Shown piece by piece: positions 15,109 to 22,383 of a stretch of 22,383 nucleotides of DNA. The stretch's first letter is position 1. Every line of letters starts with the position of its first letter. This DNA comes from Firmicutes bacterium UBA2530 (GTDB lineage: Bacteria; Bacillota; Clostridia; Tissierellales; Sedimentibacteraceae): contig DDNC01000017.1 in NCBI GenBank assembly GCA_002340985.1, positions 1-22,383 of the forward strand. Direction: 5' to 3'. A program made the translations under genes and the position numbers. The notes under the pieces are model-generated. The model was not told where the DNA came from. It saw only the letters and a list, made by a program, of their open reading frames with translations, and did not search any database.

Positions 15109-15127
15109 AACTTGGGAGGGTATGAGG

Positions 15128-17623
15128 ATGGCGAAAATAAAAACTTTTGATACAACGGCAGTATATCTAACTGCCGCATTTAAGGCAAAAATGAAAATGG
15201 TAACACAATATTCTTGCACACTCGTGGAAGCTCCTATGGGCTATGGAAAAACCAAGGGCGTGAGGGAATTTTTGAACAGCTTGAATATTCGGGTTCTATG
15301 GCAAAGGCTACATGACAATTCGCTGTCAGGCTTTTGGAAGGATTTCTGCCGATTATTCCGAGAACTGGATGTGGACTGCTATGAGTCGCTCATGCAAATC
15401 GGTTTTCCCATCAGCAGCAATACCAGAGAGGTGGTCCTTGACTTCATCCATAAAGTTCTGCCATCGGAACCCATTATTCTGGTATTGGATGATTACCATC
15501 TGGCTGACAGCCCGGAAGTCAATGACTTTATAGAATATCTGCTTTGGAATGAGCTGCCGGAGCTGCATATTGTACTGACGGCTCGGTATACAAGGTTAGC
15601 CAACTTAGATGAACTCGTTTTGAAAGGATATTTACAGCATATCCAGAAGGAGGCTCTGGAGTTTACGTCGGAGGAGATTAAGTCATATTACCGGTTGTGT
15701 GGTGTAGCACTACAGGAAAAAGAGAGCGAAAACCTCCACACCTATACAGAGGGGTGGATTAGCGCCCTGTACCTTTTAATGTTAAGCTATAGAAATGAGG
15801 GTGTATTAGCAGCGTCCCCCAATATTTCCCGCCTGATTGAAAAGACGGTTTATGCTCCCTTTAGTCAGGAAATCAGAGATTTTCTTGTGCATATCTGCTT
15901 CCTTGATTCCTTTACTTTGGAACAGGCCGCCCATATGTGGCAAAAGGATAACACCGAGAAACTGCTAGATGAGATTATAGGCAGAAATGCTTTCATCAGC
16001 AGGGATGAAAAAACGGGCATTTATCAGATACATAGAATTTTTTTGGAATTCCTTCAGGACTTGCTGAAGCGGATGGAGCCGGAAAAAAAGGAGGAATTAT
16101 ACCGGCGAACCGCAGCATGGTACGTAAAAGAAGGCGAGTATATTCCTGCGCTGAGGTATTGCTATCTTGCGGGAGACTGGGATGTCCTCCTTGCCATATT
16201 GGAGGAGGATCAGGGGCACAGTATGCTCAACGAGCATCACAGGGAACTGGTTTCTTTTTATGAGGAATGCCCGGCTTCCATTCGGGAGGAACATCCGGTG
16301 GCGTTGCTGGTCATTGCAATCTGCCTTTTTTCCTACAATGAAACCGAACGGTTTACCGCGGTATGTGAAGAAATAAGCATGCTTATACAAAAGGGTGTAG
16401 GCGGAGAAAATCAGCCGCTGCGTGAAATCGCGGGAGAATTGGAGCTTCTCCTCAGCTTCACGCAATATAACGACCTTGGAAAAATGGGAAAACGTATCAA
16501 GTTGGCCTGCGAACTGATGGAGCGCCCCGCAAAGTTTATGGATACGCGAGGCGGCTGGACTTTTGGAGCTCCCTCCGTGCTTTATATGTTCCATAGGGAA
16601 GCCGGGCAGCTCGCACATGAGCTGGAGCTCATGAAAGAGGCCCTGCCTTACTATGACCGGATAGCCAGAGGTCATGGTGCAGGTGCTGACCACATTATGG
16701 AAGCCGAAATTTCTTATCTTCGGGGAGACTTTGATAATGCTGAAATTTTAGCGCACAAGGCTCTCTATCATGCAAACCTCTGGAAGCAGCAGGACATTTT
16801 AATCTGTGCGGTTTTTCTTCAGATTAAGCTGGCACTGTATAAAGGAGATTATGCCTATGCTGCGTATAACCTGCAGAGAATCAGGGAACAAACGGAGAAA
16901 GGAAAATGGTATCATCTGCTCGATACGATTGAGCTTTGCAAAACCTTTCTGCTGGCTTCTTTGGGGCAGAAGCAGAGTTTCCCGGATTGGGTCACTAACG
17001 GCAACTATGAATCCAGCAAGCTTCACTTCCCGGCTCTAGCTTTTTTTAATATCGTATATGGTCAGGCACTTTTGGTTCGGGAAGATTATCACAAGCTTCT
17101 CGGAAACATGGATTACTTCATGGAGAATGCCACCGTGTTCCCCAATCTTTTGGCACAGATATACACCCACATCTATGCGGCAGCTGCCAGTGAAAAGCTG
17201 CACCGAAGAGATGCAGCGCTGGCGGAATTGGATAATGCTCTGGAATTGGCTTTCCCCGATCTGCTATTGATGCCATTTGTGGAGCATTGCGGACGTATCG
17301 AGCCGTTATTGACAGAATTGTATCGCAGAGGGATGAAAAGAGAATTTATATCCTCTGTCTTGAACCTGTATGCACCATACAAGCGGTCAGTCAGCAGTAT
17401 TGTAACGGAATATTTCACAGAGCAGAAACCTGCCCTTACGGAGAGGGAGGCGGAAATCGCACAGTTGGTTGCACAGGGACTTTCCAATAAGGAGATTGGA
17501 CAGCGACTGTATATTTCAGAAAATACGGTGAAAACCATCTTGAAGCACATTTTTGAAAAACTGGGAATTGGTTCACGCACCTTACTAAAGCAATATATTA
17601 ATGCAGAGCGAAAGGAATCATGA
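15128..17623 (+). CDS. MalT-like LuxR-family ATP-dependent transcriptional regulator
   Basis: A large (831-residue) STAND-type regulator. The N-terminal NTPase has a Walker A in EAPMGYGKTKG (Lys at residue 41) and Walker B IILVLDDYHL (first Asp at 121), followed by ARYTRL and winged-helix-like segments. The middle (about 350-740) is rich in helical TPR-like pairs such as EAEISYLRGDFDNAEILAHKA. The C-terminal LuxR helix-turn-helix is at about 770-824, with LTEREAEIAQLVAQGLSNKE and TVKTILKHIFEKLGI. By analogy with MalT, ATP and an inducer should drive oligomerisation and transcription activation. I start at the ATG at 15128 (GGAGGG, 7-base gap); an ATG two codons earlier is too close to that site. 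It directly precedes the DUF2442-like and SLH genes and is probably their activator. Base composition is higher in G+C than genes left of 14.7 kb. Confidence 0.88.
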   Translation: MAKIKTFDTTAVYLTAAFKAKMKMVTQYSCTLVEAPMGYGKTKGVREFLNSLNIRVLWQRLHDNSLSGFWKDFCRLFRELDVDCYESLMQIGFPISSNTREVVLDFIHKVLPSEPIILVLDDYHLADSPEVNDFIEYLLWNELPELHIVLTARYTRLANLDELVLKGYLQHIQKEALEFTSEEIKSYYRLCGVALQEKESENLHTYTEGWISALYLLMLSYRNEGVLAASPNISRLIEKTVYAPFSQEIRDFLVHICFLDSFTLEQAAHMWQKDNTEKLLDEIIGRNAFISRDEKTGIYQIHRIFLEFLQDLLKRMEPEKKEELYRRTAAWYVKEGEYIPALRYCYLAGDWDVLLAILEEDQGHSMLNEHHRELVSFYEECPASIREEHPVALLVIAICLFSYNETERFTAVCEEISMLIQKGVGGENQPLREIAGELELLLSFTQYNDLGKMGKRIKLACELMERPAKFMDTRGGWTFGAPSVLYMFHREAGQLAHELELMKEALPYYDRIARGHGAGADHIMEAEISYLRGDFDNAEILAHKALYHANLWKQQDILICAVFLQIKLALYKGDYAYAAYNLQRIREQTEKGKWYHLLDTIELCKTFLLASLGQKQSFPDWVTNGNYESSKLHFPALAFFNIVYGQALLVREDYHKLLGNMDYFMENATVFPNLLAQIYTHIYAAAASEKLHRRDAALAELDNALELAFPDLLLMPFVEHCGRIEPLLTELYRRGMKREFISSVLNLYAPYKRSVSSIVTEYFTEQKPALTEREAEIAQLVAQGLSNKEIGQRLYISENTVKTILKHIFEKLGIGSRTLLKQYINAERKES

Positions 17624-17649
17624 TAACCCCCCCTTTTTCACCCATCAAC

Positions 17650-17666
17650 ATCACCCGTCGGGTGAT
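17650..17666. promoter_or_regulatory. palindrome, candidate operator of the LuxR-type regulator
   Basis: ATCACCCGTCGGGTGAT has two perfect 7-base arms around GTC. Its centre is about 43 bases upstream of the transcription start implied by the TACAAT at 17689-17694, the usual place of a class-II activator site. It could also act as a small hairpin at the end of the regulator mRNA. Confidence 0.4.
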
Positions 17667-17671
17667 ATAAA

Positions 17672-17716
17672 GCATAAAAAATCCACTGTACAATAGATAT
17701 GGTGGTTTTTTTATGC
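17672..17716 (+). terminator. 15-bp hairpin with T7 run after the MalT-like gene
   Basis: GCATAAAAAATCCAC (17672-17686) pairs with GTGGTTTTTTTATGC (17702-17716) with a single mismatch around a 15-base loop. The long T-run is in the 3' arm, a usual A-tract/U-tract terminator form. It ends immediately before the ribosome-binding site of the next gene. Confidence 0.6.
17689..17694 (+). promoter_or_regulatory. candidate -10 box inside the terminator loop
   Basis: TACAAT lies in the 15-base loop of the hairpin. No good -35 is found 17 bases upstream (TATAAA), which fits an activator-dependent promoter served by the palindrome at 17650-17666. A transcript starting near 17701 would contain only the 3' arm of the hairpin and so escape termination. 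Confidence 0.35.
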
Positions 17717-17719
17717 AAT

Positions 17720-17727
17720 GGAGGTGA
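17720..17727 (+). promoter_or_regulatory. Shine-Dalgarno that decides the DUF2442-like start
   Basis: GGAGGTGA, five bases before a GTG at 17733. The in-frame ATG at 17718 overlaps it and has no ribosome-binding site of its own, so GTG is the better start. Confidence 0.6.
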
Positions 17728-17732
17728 TTAAT

Positions 17733-17963
17733 GTGGGTCAGATAATTAATGTCGTACCAAAGGAAGATTACTGTCTGGATATTATTTTAGATAATGGCAG
17801 CAGTATTCATTTAAGCCTGAAAAGCAGGCTGGAAACAATTCGGTTTGGAATGCTTGCAGATGCGGAGCTGTTCAAAAAAGCAACCACCGACGGCATCTGT
17901 ATCAAATGGAATGGGAATGTGGAAATTTCCCTGAGCGAGGCTTTTCAATTGGCACAAAAATAA
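17733..17963 (+). CDS. DUF2442-like small protein
   Basis: A 76-residue soluble protein from the GTG start. The pattern VVPKEDYCLDIILDNG, then R-F-x-x-L-x-D (here RFGMLADAELF), a central G-x-x-I-x-W (GICIKWNG) and a late SLSEAF follows the DUF2442 layout. These small domains often sit next to regulators or toxin-antitoxin genes and have no settled biochemical function. It lies between the MalT-like regulator gene and the SLH protein gene, 18 bases ahead of the latter, almost certainly on the same transcript. No toxin partner (DUF4160 type) is next to it. A small accessory or regulatory role in this module is possible but unproven. The family call is moderate because the match is by pattern only. 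Confidence 0.65.
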   Translation: MGQIINVVPKEDYCLDIILDNGSSIHLSLKSRLETIRFGMLADAELFKKATTDGICIKWNGNVEISLSEAFQLAQK

Positions 17964-17981
17964 GGAGGAGGGATTCTTACA

Positions 17982-20900
17982 ATGAAACAAATATGGAAAC
18001 AAATAGGCAGCCTGCTCTTGTCTGTTTGCATGGTATTTACCATGTTGCCGACAATGGCATTTGCCGAGGCACAGACAACGAATTTCGGTACACCGATAGG
18101 CGTGAGCGGATCTATTACTGCCTTTGCGAAACTGGATGCGGCGGTGTCCTTGCAGACCGTAGAGGCCGGTACAACGGAAGATAATCTGACCATGCCGGAT
18201 ACGCTGACAGTTATGGTGACGACTGGTTCTGCCATCAAAACAACCGTGGGTGACAATGCTACGGCAACGTACAGCGAAGCGCAGGAATCGAAAATCGAGA
18301 CCACAGTAGCGGTGTCTGAGTGGACATCTGATCCTGTCTATGATGAGTATATGGCTGGCAGCTACACATTTACACCGAGCCTTGCCCTGCCGGATGGCCT
18401 GACTATAGCAGAGAACGTATATGCACCCCAAATCACCGTGATGGTTGAAGAAACTGCTCTATTGATACCGGCGATGGCCTTTTCCGGGGCACAGACTGTT
18501 GCCAATGCCGATGAGTTGAAAATGGCATTGGAAGCAACGACCCCTGTCAACATTACTTTGGCACAGGACATCAGTCTAGAAGAAGAGGCTAAGTTGAAAG
18601 CAGACCACACACTGACGATTCCGAGTGACAAAACGTTGTCTACCGCTGGGAACGGATCAATCGATCTTGGTGGATATACGCTGAAAATAACAGGCGGTGG
18701 TACGCTGAACTCGGCAACATATGAAAGCAATCTGTTCTATGGTGGAAGCTTGACGTTAGAGAATATTTTCATCAATTTGAAGAACACCAACGCCAATGGG
18801 CTGGATGTACAGAGCGTTGATATGAACGATCAGGCCGTTATTCATATTGACTCCGCAAATGGCTCCGTCCTATTGGCGGCAAAGACCCTTAATGTAAACA
18901 ACGGTGCAACACTCTATATCGAAAACTTTGGCAGCGGCGCTGTAAATGTAGAAAATGATGCAACGCTGAACATCAACGGCGGTAATGTGATCATCTGCTC
19001 CGGTGGAGATGTGGGAATTGAAAATAGTGGAAAGATTAAGCTGATTACTGGAACCCTGTCCAACAGCCGAACTGGCGGATCAATTCATTTAAATCCTGGC
19101 AGTAAGGTGGAAGGTATGAACGAAAGATTGAAGGATCGCGGCAATCTGCTCACCACGTCCGGCGAAGTGACGGTAGAGGTGGGAAACACTACACCTTCCG
19201 CAACAGGGCTGACTGCGGGAACGTATTTGTGGGATGGTGAGTACTTTGCAAAAGCAATTTCAATTGAGTGGACTGGATTAGAAGCAGCTGACGGTGAGGC
19301 GGGTACAGCCGGTACCACAAAGCTGACACTTACCTTTAGTGCCGACCCGGAAACCCTTTCTATTGATGATATTGAAGTGACTGGTGCAACCGAGGATAGC
19401 CTTTCTGGTTCTGGTCTTACAAGAACACTCTCTATCTCCGATGTTTCCGTAGCGGAAGGTGAAAAGGTGAAGGTTGCCATTACAGACCCAGTGGGCTATG
19501 CTATCACCCCAAATACGATGGAGACAGCGGTGCATAGGGGTCCTACTTTCGTGCAGATTCTTGAAACCGAATTAGAAGCATTAGGGTTTGATGTTACAGT
19601 AAACGGAGACACTGTCGTCGTGAGCGGAAGAAAAACAGGTGCAACGGCAGCAATCCCTCTCAATATTCCACCCGGCGTAACTGTTAAATGGGGTGCTGAG
19701 CTTACCGGCTCGCTGGAAAGAGCGGCCTTGCTTATGGTTAAAAACGAAGGAAACTTGGAGATTATATCCGGCTCAAAACTGGAAAATACTGCTTCTATGG
19801 GCATAACCTTAAATACCTATGGAAAAGGAAGCCTTTTGGTATCGGGTGGCGACCTTGCTTTTAAGGGAAGTCGTGGTACTGTAATATCTGTTAGAAAAGG
19901 AACTTGCGTCATAAAGGACGGAACAATCACCACTGCTGACAACAGCGAAGCTTACCAGCTTGTAATCGATGGCGTCTTAGTGGTTATTCCAAGCAATATT
20001 GAAATCAATAAAATAGTTGCTGATAATATAGAAGGCTCTTCCGCCGTAGTTCGACTGGACTCCGCGCAAAGCAGGGCTATGATTGGCAGCGCACAAGGGC
20101 TGACAGTTACCGCTTACAAGCTGAAAGATGGCAACAGCCTTACAGCACAATGGCTGGTCAGATCAGGTGTCGGTGGCATCAATGTTTCAAATAATCAAAA
20201 TAATAACTATTGGTTTGTGCCATATTCCGGTGTAGAAATATATGTACCGGTGTCTCCAAGCATCATTACAGATTCTTTGCCAAATGGCATAGTAGGTTCA
20301 GATTACAACCAGACTCTGACGGCCACCGGGGACAAACCGATTACATGGAGCATAGAGGACGGCAGCCTGCCGGATGGATTAACCCTTAACATCTCCACCG
20401 GTGTAATCTCAGGTACGCCGACAGTCAGCGGTATTTTTAACTTCGTGGTGAGAGCTGCCAACATGAATAGTGATACTCAAGAGCTGTCAATTCTCATTGA
20501 GCAAGCACATGAAATGAATCGTGTGGCAATCACCAGCGACAACCATAAAACCGTTGTCTCAAAAACCGGCAGCACTTTCCAAGTGACCGCAACAGGCACG
20601 GGCACCATGGCGTACAGCCTGAGCGGTACGGTTCCCTTCGGTGTGTCAATCCATTCCTCAACTGGGCTGATGACCATCGGTGCCATAGACATAAGCGGTT
20701 TCAATAGCTCTACTTACACCTTTACAGTGAATGTGGGTAATGGCATTGACCCGGCCGTAGCGCAGACCTTTACTCTGACCGTGCTGTCACCGCCGGTTAT
20801 TCATCTGCCGGGATTCGATCATGGTACAGTAGGCTTTTCTTATGAAGTGCAGCTGCCTGTCACAGGAGCAACTCCGATTTCCTGGTCCATCGTATCGGGA

Positions 20901-22383
20901 AGCTTGCCCGCCGGGTTAAGCCTGTCTGCCGATGGTCTGGTTTCCGGCACTCCTATAACTGCTGGAACCAGTACATTCAGCATTAGAGCAACAAATAGCG
21001 CAGGCATGGACACGCAACAGTATAGCATTATCATACAAGAGGCAGGTAGTACGCCTCCCACAACAACCTATACCGTAATATTTGATCTGGCAGGAGGTAC
21101 TCGTACAGGCGGAGGAGAACTGACGCAAACCATTGTACAGGGTAGTGCTGCCACGGCACCTACGGTTACCCGCAGCGGATATACATTTAACGGATGGGAT
21201 AAAGCTTTTACTAACGTGACCTCAAATCTGACCGTTAAGGCCAATTGGAGCTACAACGGCGGCGGTGGAAACGACGGCGGTTCATCCTCCGGCGGTGGTT
21301 CCAGTTCCAGTGGCACAACCACCACAACTATATCCGGAAAGACACCCGACCAGCCGGTAACGGCAACAGCTCCTGTCACGGCAACTGCAGGGACAAACGG
21401 CACGGCAAGTGCAGCGATTCCCGATAAAGCTATCACCGATGCCATCGCCAAGGCACAGGCTGACGCAAGGGCGCAGAGCAAGACAGTAAACGGCATTTCC
21501 GTAGGGTTGAATATCACCATGCCTAAGGGCTCAAGTTCTTTGACGGCTACCCTAACCCAAAGCTCACTGAACAGCCTTGTAAGCGCAGGGGTATCCAAGC
21601 TTGAACTAAATAGTTCACCGGTTTCCCTCGGTCTTGACTTGGAAGCCTTGCAGGAAATCCAGAAGCAAAGCAACGGCAACATCAGCATCACCATCGCTCC
21701 GGTGACAGAGCTCTCCAAGGAAGCAAAGGCTCTCCTCGGAAGTAGACCGGTATATAATATCATCATCAGCTATGTCAAGGACGGAAAAACCGTCAATGTG
21801 ACCAGTTTCGGCAGCGGAATCGCCACTCTTTCCATCCCCTATACACCGGGCAAGAATGAAGCTGTTGGGTACCTGTTCGGCGTGTATGTGGATGCAAATG
21901 GCGAAGCAAGGCGCATCCCCGGCTCCGCTTATGACGCAAATAGTGGAAGCTTGCTGATCCCCACCGGACACTTTTCAGTGTACGGCGTAGGATATACGGC
22001 TCCGAGTGCCAAGTTTACCGACATCGGATCACACTGGGGCAAGGAGAGCATTGATTATGTAGTCGGCAGAGGGCTTCTCTCCGGCACTTCGGAAACAACC
22101 TTTGCACCTAACACTGCCATGACACGGGAAATGCTGGTAACGGCTCTCGGCAGACTGGCAGGCGTGGATGTGAAGGCATACACCACAAACAGCTTTACCG
22201 ATGTAAAAGCAGACAGCACCTTCCGTCCCTACATCGAATGGGCGTACAAGAAAGGGATTGTGCAGGGCATCGGCAACCAGCAGTTCGCACCTGGCCGGGC
22301 AATCACACGTGAGGAAATTGCGGTCATCTTTGCAAACTATGCTAAGGCAGCCGGCTACAAGCTGCCTGTGACCCGTGAGGCGA
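17982..22383 (+). CDS. large exported SLH-domain surface protein (incomplete at the window end)
   Basis: An uninterrupted frame of 1467 codons from ATG 17982 runs off the window. Residues 1-28 form a signal peptide (KQIWKQ, a hydrophobic core, cleavage at AFA|EA). About 180-380 is a beta-helix-like region with repeated strand turns (NNGATLYIEN, NDATLNINGGNV). Three putative-Ig (He_PIG-like) repeats follow at about 779-831, 850-930 and 937-1010, with the mark W-S-I-x-x-G-S-L-P-x-G-L and G-x-I/V-S-G-T-P. An InlB-B / Listeria-Bacteroides-type repeat (YTVIFDLAGGT to VKANW) lies at about 1029-1088. A Gly/Ser/Thr linker is at 1090-1115, then a C-terminal unit I do not name. SLH repeats begin at 1343 (AKFTDIGSHWGKESIDY) and 1404 (SFTDVKADSTFRPYIEWAY); a third is expected beyond the edge. 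SLH domains bind pyruvylated secondary wall polymer, so the protein should sit on the cell surface, possibly as an adhesin. AAGGAGGAGG lies about 12 bases before ATG. Confidence 0.88.
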   Translation, partial: MKQIWKQIGSLLLSVCMVFTMLPTMAFAEAQTTNFGTPIGVSGSITAFAKLDAAVSLQTVEAGTTEDNLTMPDTLTVMVTTGSAIKTTVGDNATATYSEAQESKIETTVAVSEWTSDPVYDEYMAGSYTFTPSLALPDGLTIAENVYAPQITVMVEETALLIPAMAFSGAQTVANADELKMALEATTPVNITLAQDISLEEEAKLKADHTLTIPSDKTLSTAGNGSIDLGGYTLKITGGGTLNSATYESNLFYGGSLTLENIFINLKNTNANGLDVQSVDMNDQAVIHIDSANGSVLLAAKTLNVNNGATLYIENFGSGAVNVENDATLNINGGNVIICSGGDVGIENSGKIKLITGTLSNSRTGGSIHLNPGSKVEGMNERLKDRGNLLTTSGEVTVEVGNTTPSATGLTAGTYLWDGEYFAKAISIEWTGLEAADGEAGTAGTTKLTLTFSADPETLSIDDIEVTGATEDSLSGSGLTRTLSISDVSVAEGEKVKVAITDPVGYAITPNTMETAVHRGPTFVQILETELEALGFDVTVNGDTVVVSGRKTGATAAIPLNIPPGVTVKWGAELTGSLERAALLMVKNEGNLEIISGSKLENTASMGITLNTYGKGSLLVSGGDLAFKGSRGTVISVRKGTCVIKDGTITTADNSEAYQLVIDGVLVVIPSNIEINKIVADNIEGSSAVVRLDSAQSRAMIGSAQGLTVTAYKLKDGNSLTAQWLVRSGVGGINVSNNQNNNYWFVPYSGVEIYVPVSPSIITDSLPNGIVGSDYNQTLTATGDKPITWSIEDGSLPDGLTLNISTGVISGTPTVSGIFNFVVRAANMNSDTQELSILIEQAHEMNRVAITSDNHKTVVSKTGSTFQVTATGTGTMAYSLSGTVPFGVSIHSSTGLMTIGAIDISGFNSSTYTFTVNVGNGIDPAVAQTFTLTVLSPPVIHLPGFDHGTVGFSYEVQLPVTGATPISWSIVSGSLPAGLSLSADGLVSGTPITAGTSTFSIRATNSAGMDTQQYSIIIQEAGSTPPTTTYTVIFDLAGGTRTGGGELTQTIVQGSAATAPTVTRSGYTFNGWDKAFTNVTSNLTVKANWSYNGGGGNDGGSSSGGGSSSSGTTTTTISGKTPDQPVTATAPVTATAGTNGTASAAIPDKAITDAIAKAQADARAQSKTVNGISVGLNITMPKGSSSLTATLTQSSLNSLVSAGVSKLELNSSPVSLGLDLEALQEIQKQSNGNISITIAPVTELSKEAKALLGSRPVYNIIISYVKDGKTVNVTSFGSGIATLSIPYTPGKNEAVGYLFGVYVDANGEARRIPGSAYDANSGSLLIPTGHFSVYGVGYTAPSAKFTDIGSHWGKESIDYVVGRGLLSGTSETTFAPNTAMTREMLVTALGRLAGVDVKAYTTNSFTDVKADSTFRPYIEWAYKKGIVQGIGNQQFAPGRAITREEIAVIFANYAKAAGYKLPVTREA

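Noticed and set aside
16097..16693. 198-codon minus-strand frame inside the MalT-like regulator gene
   Set aside because: Antisense to an intact TPR-like coding region with clear protein character; Cys/His-rich composition typical of a shadow frame.
17811..18431. 206-codon minus-strand frame over the DUF2442-like gene and SLH gene start
   Set aside because: It is very rich in Cys, Arg and His and lies opposite a signal peptide and two genes with good ribosome-binding sites; a shadow frame.
21251..21766. 171-codon minus-strand frame in the SLH gene
   Set aside because: Antisense of the Gly/Ser linker and C-terminal unit; its Pro/Val-rich translation is what reverse reading of Gly/Thr-rich codons gives.

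Overview
The window looks like a chromosomal segment of a low-G+C Gram-positive anaerobe (Firmicutes, clostridial/Tissierella-like). The grounds are an AT-rich left part, strong Shine-Dalgarno sites, a T-box leader in front of an aminoacyl-tRNA synthetase gene, a ClpE-type zinc-finger AAA+ unfoldase, and an S-layer-homology (SLH) surface protein. I cannot name the genus from the sequence alone.

Region 1 (1-3852) is a divergent cassette. Leftward runs a translationally coupled pair: a HisC-like PLP aminotransferase followed by a YkvI-type membrane transporter. Rightward is a 457-residue HTH regulator whose C-terminal ~390 residues I do not recognise. A perfect 14-bp palindrome between them supplies the -35 hexamer of both divergent promoters, so one operator could control both sides. 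Region 2 (about 3985-6236) is argS under a T-box leader, followed by a hairpin and what may be a leftover insertion-sequence end.

Region 3 (6237-10654) is housekeeping. A leftward operon trmB - DUF1294 - ybaK - rluA-type synthase - HD phosphohydrolase is largely about tRNA and translation quality. A separate methyltransferase gene lies downstream, and a divergent UPF0316/DUF2179 membrane protein gene lies upstream. Region 4 (10653-14760) holds a leftward aspartate kinase and a rightward ClpE-like ATPase, separated by a 329-bp divergent promoter region.

Region 5 (about 14670-22383) differs: it is visibly richer in G+C and starts with wreckage. The wreckage is the last ~60 residues of a large serine recombinase (DUF4368 region, reading left) abutting a frameshifted fragment of an unknown gene (reading right). 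This suggests the edge of a decayed, horizontally acquired element. It carries a MalT/LuxR-type ATPase regulator, a DUF2442-like small protein, and a very large exported SLH protein that runs off the window. Between regulator and targets, a 15-bp inverted repeat (a likely terminator) carries a candidate -10 box in its loop. A 17-bp palindrome lies where a class-II activator would bind, so the three genes may form a self-contained regulator-plus-surface-protein module.
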